The notes beneath the pieces are model-generated. The model saw nothing but the letters and a program-made list of their open reading frames with translations, ran no database searches and was not told the origin of the DNA. Both the position numbers and the translations under genes were made by a program. A stretch of DNA of 39,116 nucleotides from Acidobacteriota bacterium. Its GTDB lineage: Bacteria; Acidobacteriota; Terriglobia; Terriglobales; SCQP01. Location of the stretch: positions 1 through 39,116 of the forward strand of contig DAHVCP010000068.1 in NCBI GenBank assembly GCA_027314025.1, in the 5' to 3' direction. Below are positions 33,618 to 39,116 of this stretch, one piece after another. Numbering within the stretch: position 1 is the stretch's first letter; each line of letters opens with the position of its first letter.

Positions 33618-34895
33618 ATGGATTTGGCGGAAGGCGACAGCGGAAATTCCCTCCCGGCGACCGCGTCAGGCGGTGGCCGCGCCGGTAGCCCCAATCCGGA
33701 CGGTCCGGGACCGGAGCTGCGCCGCAACGTGGTGGTGCTGGGCTTGTCGGCGCTGTTCAATGACATCGCCAGCGAGATGGCGTATTGGGTGCTGCCCTAC
33801 TTTTTGACCGTGCTAGGCGCGGGGCCGGGGTGGCTGGGGCTGATCGAAGGCGTGGCCGAAAGCGCGGCGAGCTGGGTGAAGGTGTGGTCTGGACGCTGGG
33901 CGGACCGCACGCAGCGGCGTAAGCCGATGGTGGTCGCGGGATATTTGCTGGCGAACGTCATGAAGCCGCTGCTGGGCTTTACGCACGGGGCAGGACAGGT
34001 GCTGGGGGTGCGGGCGGTGGAACGCGGCTCGAAGGGGCTGCGCTCGGCGCCGCGGGACGTCATGATTACGGAATCGGCGGCGCCAGGGCAGGTGGGGGCG
34101 GCGTTCGGACTGCGGCAAGCGCTGGATTCGGCGGGAGCGGTGATTGGGCCGGCGCTGGCGTTTTGGCTGATGCTGGCCGGGCGCCAAAACGCGCGGCTGG
34201 TATTTTGGGCGGCGGCGATTCCCGGGGCGATCGCGGTGGCGCTGGTATGGGGCATGGCGCGGGAAACGGGCGGACGGAGCGGCGCCAGGGCGGGCGCGAA
34301 AGCGCACGCCCAGCGGGCGATCCCGGCGCCCGCGCACGAGCCGTTTTCCCCCGCCTTGCGGCGCGTGCTGGCGGCGGCGGGATTGTTCGGCCTGGCCAAC
34401 TTCAGCGATATGTTCTTGATTTTGCGCGCGCAGCATTTGGGGTTGGCGCCGGCGCTGGCCCCGCTGCTCGGGCTGGTGTTCAATGTGGTGTTCGCGGCCC
34501 TGTCCTATCCCTTTGGCCGATTGAGCGACCGCTGGCCGCGGAAATGGCTGGTGGGAGCGGGATACATCATTTTTGCGGCGGTGTATTGGGGATTCGCGCG
34601 GCCGGAAAGCGCGGGGGCGGTATGGGGCCTGTTCGCCGTCTATGGGCTGTACCAGGCGCTAACCGCCGGAGTGCTGAGCGCCCTCATCGCCGATTGCGCC
34701 ACGCCGGCGAACCGCGGGCGGGCCTTCGGCTGGATCGCGGGCGTCACGGGCATCACTGGGTTTGCCGCTAGCGCGCTGGCCGGGGCGCTGTGGCACTGGC
34801 ACGGGGCGGGGCTAGCATTCGAGGTGGCGGCGGCGCTGGCGCTGGCCGCGGCCGCGTTGATCTTTACCCTGCCGGCACGGCCCCGCCTCGCGTGA
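33618..34895 (+). CDS. MFS transporter of unknown substrate
   Basis: This 425-residue protein has a 35-residue Gly/Pro-rich N-terminal tail and 12 predicted membrane segments in two bundles, joined by a charged loop near residues 215-245. WSGRWADRTQRRKPMVVAGY is the MFS loop 2-3 motif and SKGLRSAPRDVMI follows helix 4. This (G/S)KGLR.APRD motif marks a bacterial MFS group with mostly uncharacterised members. FGRLSDRWPRKW is the equivalent loop in the second half. GGAGG lies 2 bp before the ATG, rather close. Drug or metabolite export is a guess. It is not clearly co-transcribed with its neighbours. Confidence 0.85.
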   Translation: MDLAEGDSGNSLPATASGGGRAGSPNPDGPGPELRRNVVVLGLSALFNDIASEMAYWVLPYFLTVLGAGPGWLGLIEGVAESAASWVKVWSGRWADRTQRRKPMVVAGYLLANVMKPLLGFTHGAGQVLGVRAVERGSKGLRSAPRDVMITESAAPGQVGAAFGLRQALDSAGAVIGPALAFWLMLAGRQNARLVFWAAAIPGAIAVALVWGMARETGGRSGARAGAKAHAQRAIPAPAHEPFSPALRRVLAAAGLFGLANFSDMFLILRAQHLGLAPALAPLLGLVFNVVFAALSYPFGRLSDRWPRKWLVGAGYIIFAAVYWGFARPESAGAVWGLFAVYGLYQALTAGVLSALIADCATPANRGRAFGWIAGVTGITGFAASALAGALWHWHGAGLAFEVAAALALAAAALIFTLPARPRLA

Positions 34896-35115
34896 CGGGC
34901 ATCGAAGGGCTGGTTCCGGATGGCATTCGCCGGGTAACGGTGGGCTGGCCTGGAGGCCAGACCGCAGCATGCTAGAGTAAAAAGAATTCTTCACCCCGGC
35001 CGGCGGGAGTGAGTCTAGCCGGTGCATCAGTAGCTAGCAGAACCGATTGCATGTGCGTGCGCCCCGCCGCCAATTGGGCGGTCGCGTCCCGAGTCCTTTC
35101 ACCTTTCCCGAATCC

Positions 35116-36015
35116 ATGAGCCCAACTACTACCGCAGCACCCATCGAACCAGCCACCGCCGTGAACGCGGCGCCACCAGAATCCGAGCGTCCGTGGGAAC
35201 AACCCTGGTGGAAGCCCGCCAAAGGGCAAAGCGGCGTGTTCGCCTACCTCATTGCCATTCATGTGCTGGCGCTGGCCGGGCTCATTCTGTTTCCGCTGCC
35301 GGGATGGAGGGTGTTCACTTGGCTGCTGGTGCTGGGCGGCTTTGGCGGCCTGGGCACCACTATCGGCTACCATCGCCTGCTGGCGCACCGCACGCTGAAG
35401 ACGAAGTCCTGGATCGAACAATTCCTGATCTTCGCGGCGATGTTCAACGGCTCGGGGTCGCCCGCGAGCTGGGTGGCCTACCACCGGCTGCACCACTCCC
35501 GCACCGACACCGAAGACGATATTTCCAGCCCGACGCACGGCGGGTTCTGGTGGGCGCATCTGCGCTGGCTTTACCAAAGCGAGGCGGTGGATGGAACGCG
35601 GTGGTGCCCGGACCTGATGCAGGGTGGATACCGCATTTGGTACTACGCCCAGCCGCCGATCTTGCTGCTGTCGCTGTTCTGCGGATTCCTGCTGGGCCTG
35701 GGCTGGGCGGGATTCTTTTGGCTGGGCGCGGTGCGGCTGGTTTACGCGCTGCACGGGCAATGCTTGGTGAACAGCCTGACGCATTTGGGCGAGGCGCGCA
35801 CCAACGGCGACCGCAGCCAGAACGTTTGGTGGCTGGGTCCGTTGCAACTGACCGCCTGGGGCGAGAACTGGCACGGCAATCACCACACCGCCGCCGGGTT
35901 GGCCAAATTCAGCCGGCATTGGTGGCAGGTGGACATAGGCTGGTACGTCATCTGCGGGCTGGAGGCCCTGGGGCTGGCGTCCGGCGTGAAGCGGCCGCAC
36001 GGCGCGGGCCGGTAA
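35116..36015 (+). CDS. Acyl-CoA / acyl-lipid fatty-acid desaturase
   Basis: This 299-residue membrane di-iron enzyme introduces a cis double bond into fatty acyl chains, most like delta-9 desaturases. Three histidine boxes are seen: GYHRLLAHR (H86, H91), AYHRLHHSR (H123, H126, H127) and NWHGNHH (H253, H256, H257). Hydrophobic segments lie at about 42-60, 66-84, 180-200 and 202-220. There is no fused cytochrome b5 or ferredoxin. I chose the ATG at 35116. An upstream frame start at 35047 would add 23 residues without similarity. No ribosome binding site is clear. The 220 bp upstream hold a palindrome CTGGCCTGGAGGCCAG (34945-34960) and TAGAGT (34973). It should adjust membrane fluidity. Confidence 0.9.
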   Translation: MSPTTTAAPIEPATAVNAAPPESERPWEQPWWKPAKGQSGVFAYLIAIHVLALAGLILFPLPGWRVFTWLLVLGGFGGLGTTIGYHRLLAHRTLKTKSWIEQFLIFAAMFNGSGSPASWVAYHRLHHSRTDTEDDISSPTHGGFWWAHLRWLYQSEAVDGTRWCPDLMQGGYRIWYYAQPPILLLSLFCGFLLGLGWAGFFWLGAVRLVYALHGQCLVNSLTHLGEARTNGDRSQNVWWLGPLQLTAWGENWHGNHHTAAGLAKFSRHWWQVDIGWYVICGLEALGLASGVKRPHGAGR

Positions 36016-36053
36016 GTAAAGCCCAGAGCGGGGCTGGATATCCGCGATGTGGT

Positions 36054-36075
36054 CGGCGGCGTATAATCGCCGCCG
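36054..36075 (+). promoter_or_regulatory. TATAAT box centred in a perfect palindrome before GH67
   Basis: CGGCGGCG (36054-36061) and CGCCGCCG (36068-36075) are exact inverted arms flanking TATAAT (36062-36067). The right arm touches the GTG start codon of the GH67 gene. Transcription 7-8 bases after the box would give a leaderless message. The palindrome could be an operator that hides the -10 when a repressor binds. No good -35 is visible. Confidence 0.6.
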
Positions 36076-38889
36076 GTGAGGCAATTTCCGATCGCCATCT
36101 TCTTGGCCGCGGCGCTGACGGCAATACCGTTGCCTGGCGCGGGCCCCGGCGCGGCTGCCCACCCCAACGCGCACCGCTGCGCGTTGGGGGACCCGGGTTC
36201 GCCGCGCATCCCGCTTGCCGCACGGGCGGGATTGGCGGCGCCATTCGCCCCAGCCGCCGCCCGCGCGCCGCTAGGGCCGCGCCGTTCGCACTGGGGGCAA
36301 AGCCGGCGCCGCCTCCGTGTAGCGCGCGCCGCCAACGGCCAGCGCGCTTGGCTGCGCTATCCTCCGCTGCCGCCGGCGCAGCGGGCGGCGCTGGCGCGAA
36401 GATTGCCGGCCACCCTCCGCATTTTGCGCGCCGCTGACGCCGCTGATGCCGGCGTGTGGCGGAGCGCGGCCGGGGAGTTGCGGCGCGGCTTGCAGGCGAT
36501 CGCGGGCTGGGCGCCGGCGGCGGCGGGAGCAACGCGCGGAGAAATCGTGCTGGCCGATGCGACGGCGGCGGCACGGCGATTTCCGGGGCTGAAGCCGCCG
36601 CGGGCGGTGCGGGCGGAAGGCTATTGGCTGTATGTCGGGCAATGGCGCGGGCGAAAGCTGTGGCTGGTCGCCGGCGATGGAGCGCGCGGCGTGCTGTATG
36701 GGGCCTTCGGACTGCTGCGGCGCATGGAGCTGGACGCGCTGCCGCCGCGCCTCAGCGTGGTCAGCAACCCCTCGGCGCCGATCCGCTGGGTGAACGAATG
36801 GGACAACCTGAACGGCACGATTGAGCGCGGCTACGGCGGGCGGTCCATTTTGTTCAACCACGGGCGCGTGCGGCGCAACCTGATGCGCGTGCGGCAGTAC
36901 GCGCGGCTGCTGGCGTCGCTGGGCATCAACGGCTGCGTGGTCAACAACGTCAACGCCGATCCGCGCATTCTGAGGCCGGCGTTTCTGCCGCAACTGGCGC
37001 GGCTGGCGGCGGCGATGCGGCCCTGGGGGGTGCGGCTGGGCATCAGCGTTCCGCTGGACGCGCCGAAGGTGATCGGCCGGCTGAAGACCTTCGATCCGGT
37101 CAACGCGAGAGTCGCGGCATGGTGGCGGCGCAAGGCGGATGCGATCTACCGCCAGATCCCGGACATGGCGGGATTTTTGGTGAAAGCGGATTCCGAGGGG
37201 CAATCCGGGCCCTTGGCGTATGGGCGCACGCAGGCGCAGGCGGCGAACGTGCTGGCGCAGGCGCTGGCGCCGCACGGCGGCGTCGTCATGTACCGGGCGT
37301 TCATTTATAAATATCCGCTCGATTGGAACAATCCCAAGGCCGACCGCGCCAAGGCGGCGTATGAAACATTCGCGCCGCTGGACGGGCGATTCGATCGCAA
37401 CGTCGTGGTGCAGATCAAATACGGGCCGATTGATTTCCAGGTGCGGGAGCCGGTTTCGCCGCTGATTGGCGCGCTGCGGCAAACCAATGAGGCGCTGGAG
37501 CTGGAGATCACGCAGGAATACACCGGCCAGCAGCGGCAGGTGTTTTATTGGGCGCCGCTGTGGCGGCACATTTTGCGTTTCAACTTGCAGGCGAACGGGC
37601 CGGATACGCCGGTGCGGCAACTGGTGACGGGCCGAACGTTCCACCGGCCGCTGGGCGGATTTGCCGGCGTGGCCAACGTCGGCGGGGACGCGAACTGGAT
37701 GGGATCCTACCTGGCGCAGGCCAACCTATACGCATTTGGGCGGCTGGCCTGGAACCCGCGGCTGCGGGCGCGGGCCATCGCGCGGCACTGGGCGCGGCTG
37801 AGTTTTGGCGCCAAGCCGCGGGTGATCGCCACGGTGACGCGCATTCTGATGGATTCCTGGCCGGCGTATGAGGATTACACCGGCTCGCCGCTGGGGCTGC
37901 AAACCTTGACCAATATTCTGGGCCCGCATTACGGGCCCGGCCCGCAAAGCGCCGACCACAACGGCTGGGGACAATGGATCCGCGCCGACCGCTGCCGGCG
38001 CGGAGAGCCGGCCAAGCAATGCGGCATCGGCATGGACCGGACGGTGGCGACGGGCACCGGGTTCCTGGGAGAATATGCGCCGGCGGTCGCACGGCGGTAT
38101 GCGTCGCTGGCCACCTGCCCACAGCATCTTCTTTTGTTCTTCCATCATTTGCCGTACACCTACCGGTTGAAGAACGGGCGAACGATCATCCAGGAGATTT
38201 ACGATTCGCATTACGCCGGCGCGGCGGAGGCGGCGCGCTGGCCGCGCTGGTGGCGGCGGCTGAAGCCGGAGATGCGGAGCCCATGGGAGCGGCGGCGATA
38301 TCTGCGGATTCTGCGTGAGCTGCGCTATCAGGCGGGATACGCGATCGTCTGGCGCGACTACATTGACGAATGGTTTTGCCACCGGACGGGAATCCCGGAC
38401 CGACTGGGGCGCGTCGGACGCCATCCCGGCCGCGTGGAGGCCGAGGCGATGCGGCTGACGGGTTATCGCGTGGAAGCGATTCACCCTTGGGAAGCGGCAT
38501 CGGGCGGCGAGGCGGTGGGATGCGCGCCGGGACGGCAGTCCTGCACGGCGGCGTTTGTCTTTCACCGCCCGGCGGGACGGTACAACTTGGCGGTGGGATA
38601 TTTCGACCCGAACGACGGCGTGGCGCGATTCGCCGTGACCATCAATGGGCGGCGGCCGCCGGTGCCGGGCGCCGCGTGGCGGGCGGACCTGCATTTGCCG
38701 GCGCGGCGGCTGAACGCCGATACGGCGCTGCGGCACACGCTGCGCGGCGTGCGGCTGCGGCCGGGCCAGACCATCGCCATCACCGGCTGGCCGGCCGGAG
38801 ACAACAACGCGTCGCTGGATTATGTTGCGTTGTACCCGGTGCCGCGCGAACGGAAGGCGTCGCAGCCAAAGCGTGCGTTAAGGTTCTAG
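36076..38889 (+). CDS. GH67 alpha-glucuronidase, secreted, with C-terminal CBM-like domain
   Basis: This protein of about 937 residues removes (4-O-methyl)glucuronic acid from xylo-oligosaccharides. Residues 1-22 are a signal peptide (FPIAIFLAAALTAIPLPGA). Residues about 20-70 are encoded by a family A repeat. A family N-terminal beta domain (about 90-230, with GARGVLYGAFGLLRR) and the catalytic barrel follow: RWVNEWDNLNGTIERGYGG, then KADSEGQSGP (E374, acid), KYGPIDFQVREP (D453) and LEITQEYTGQ (E481), matching the acid and the Asp/Glu pair of GH67. The usual family length is about 680-730. The extra C-terminus (about 785-925, VEAEAMRLTGYRVE to SLDYVALYPV) looks like a carbohydrate-binding module. 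The start is a GTG abutting a palindromic promoter. Related to kdgK-eda by pathway. Confidence 0.92.
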   Translation: MRQFPIAIFLAAALTAIPLPGAGPGAAAHPNAHRCALGDPGSPRIPLAARAGLAAPFAPAAARAPLGPRRSHWGQSRRRLRVARAANGQRAWLRYPPLPPAQRAALARRLPATLRILRAADAADAGVWRSAAGELRRGLQAIAGWAPAAAGATRGEIVLADATAAARRFPGLKPPRAVRAEGYWLYVGQWRGRKLWLVAGDGARGVLYGAFGLLRRMELDALPPRLSVVSNPSAPIRWVNEWDNLNGTIERGYGGRSILFNHGRVRRNLMRVRQYARLLASLGINGCVVNNVNADPRILRPAFLPQLARLAAAMRPWGVRLGISVPLDAPKVIGRLKTFDPVNARVAAWWRRKADAIYRQIPDMAGFLVKADSEGQSGPLAYGRTQAQAANVLAQALAPHGGVVMYRAFIYKYPLDWNNPKADRAKAAYETFAPLDGRFDRNVVVQIKYGPIDFQVREPVSPLIGALRQTNEALELEITQEYTGQQRQVFYWAPLWRHILRFNLQANGPDTPVRQLVTGRTFHRPLGGFAGVANVGGDANWMGSYLAQANLYAFGRLAWNPRLRARAIARHWARLSFGAKPRVIATVTRILMDSWPAYEDYTGSPLGLQTLTNILGPHYGPGPQSADHNGWGQWIRADRCRRGEPAKQCGIGMDRTVATGTGFLGEYAPAVARRYASLATCPQHLLLFFHHLPYTYRLKNGRTIIQEIYDSHYAGAAEAARWPRWWRRLKPEMRSPWERRRYLRILRELRYQAGYAIVWRDYIDEWFCHRTGIPDRLGRVGRHPGRVEAEAMRLTGYRVEAIHPWEAASGGEAVGCAPGRQSCTAAFVFHRPAGRYNLAVGYFDPNDGVARFAVTINGRRPPVPGAAWRADLHLPARRLNADTALRHTLRGVRLRPGQTIAITGWPAGDNNASLDYVALYPVPRERKASQPKRALRF
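36134..36240 (+). repeat. Family A repeat copy A10 within the GH67 reading frame
   Basis: GGCGCGGGCCCCGGCGCGGC begins the copy. It contains CCCCAACGCGCA (36162-36173) and TGCGCGTTGGGG (36178-36189), a perfect 12-bp stem with a CCGC loop. The frame stays open and encodes an Ala/Gly/Pro-rich linker just after the signal peptide. Confidence 0.6.
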
Positions 38890-38956
38890 CGGTTGGGTCT
38901 ACCCGGCGCGAGGCGGGCTCCCTCGCGGCGCGCGGTTTTCCCCGCAATTGCCCGGG

Positions 38957-38993
38957 CGCGGGCGCCGCGGCGCCCGCGGCGCTGGGGTATGAT
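38957..38993 (+). promoter_or_regulatory. 22-bp palindrome and TATGAT box before the kinase
   Basis: Positions 38957-38978 are a perfect self-complementary 22-mer (arms CGCGGGCGCCG and CGGCGCCCGCG). TATGAT (38988-38993) follows 9 bp later, and the kinase ATG is 8 bp after that. The palindrome covers where a -35 would be. It may be an operator, or the terminator hairpin of GH67 without a T-tail. Confidence 0.5.
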
Positions 38994-39001
38994 CGCGGAT
39001 T

Positions 39002-39116
39002 ATGCCGCTGGCCGCTGGCGAGAAGCTAGGACCGTACCAGATCGTCGCGCCGTTGGGCGCGGGCGGGATGGGGGAGGTCTACCGGGCACGGGACACGCGG
39101 CTGGGGCGCGAGGTGG
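39002..39116 (+). CDS. Ser/Thr protein kinase (PknB-type), 5' end only
   Basis: The window ends inside this gene; 38 residues are visible. [18 protein letters not shown] leads into the glycine-rich ATP loop [20 protein letters not shown], the opening of bacterial Hanks-type kinases that is extremely common in Acidobacteriota. The ATG is chosen because TATGAT lies 8 bp upstream and the family start fits; no ribosome binding site is seen. The rest of the kinase domain and any C-terminal sensor or TolB/TPR domain lie outside the window. Confidence 0.88.
   Translation, partial: MPLAAGEKLGPYQIVAPLGAGGMGEVYRARDTRLGREV

Overview
The window is about 39 kb of very GC-rich bacterial DNA with tightly packed genes on both strands. 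It most resembles an Acidobacteriota chromosome. That placement is an inference from gene content: an incoming Ser/Thr kinase with the [16 protein letters not shown] loop, a secreted FG-GAP/UnbV (CRTAC1-like) protein, a GH67 alpha-glucuronidase, the futalosine enzyme MqnD, and an uncharacterised lipoprotein pair. No 16S rRNA gene, tRNA, CRISPR array, transposase or phage gene was seen.

Layout. Positions 1-2400 hold a lipoprotein gene, its disrupted paralogue and a CDF metal exporter. Positions 2540-5390 are a leucine block: a clear sigma70-type promoter, a short leuA, an overlapping small cupin and leuB. Positions 5660-10140 (minus) look like one operon: ROK sugar kinase, aldo/keto reductase, nadC, birA, coaX. 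Positions 10330-16090 (plus) carry a CRTAC1-like protein, an ABC-F ATPase, KDG kinase and KDPG aldolase. Positions 16280-21790 hold queA and a GDPD (minus), two small unknown proteins, mnmG and a dienelactone hydrolase. Positions 21800-27210 form a worn, repeat-rich stretch with a frameshifted secreted protein, an MFS gene interrupted by an in-frame TGA, and a BON-domain protein. Positions 27540-31890 encode glutamate synthase large subunit as two overlapping genes. The rest is mqnD, an MFS permease, a fatty-acid desaturase, GH67 and the start of the kinase.

Metabolic links (inference): GH67 releases glucuronic acid from xylan fragments, and KDG kinase plus KDPG aldolase are the shared lower steps of hexuronate breakdown. 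The nadC-birA-coaX group makes or attaches NAD, biotin and CoA cofactors.

The most distinctive signal is not a gene. At least eight copies of a GC-rich element sharing the head GCGGGCCCCAGCC are scattered over the window. Several fold into the same two-stem hairpin. One copy breaks a lipoprotein paralogue, one cuts off what looks like the start of a vapB gene just before leuB, one abuts the queA stop codon, and one is read in frame inside the N-terminus of the GH67 enzyme. Three further repeat families (B, C, D) are present. Several genes also have a TAnnnT box 6-8 bases before the start codon, as expected for leaderless transcripts. At GH67 this box sits in a perfect 22-base palindrome.
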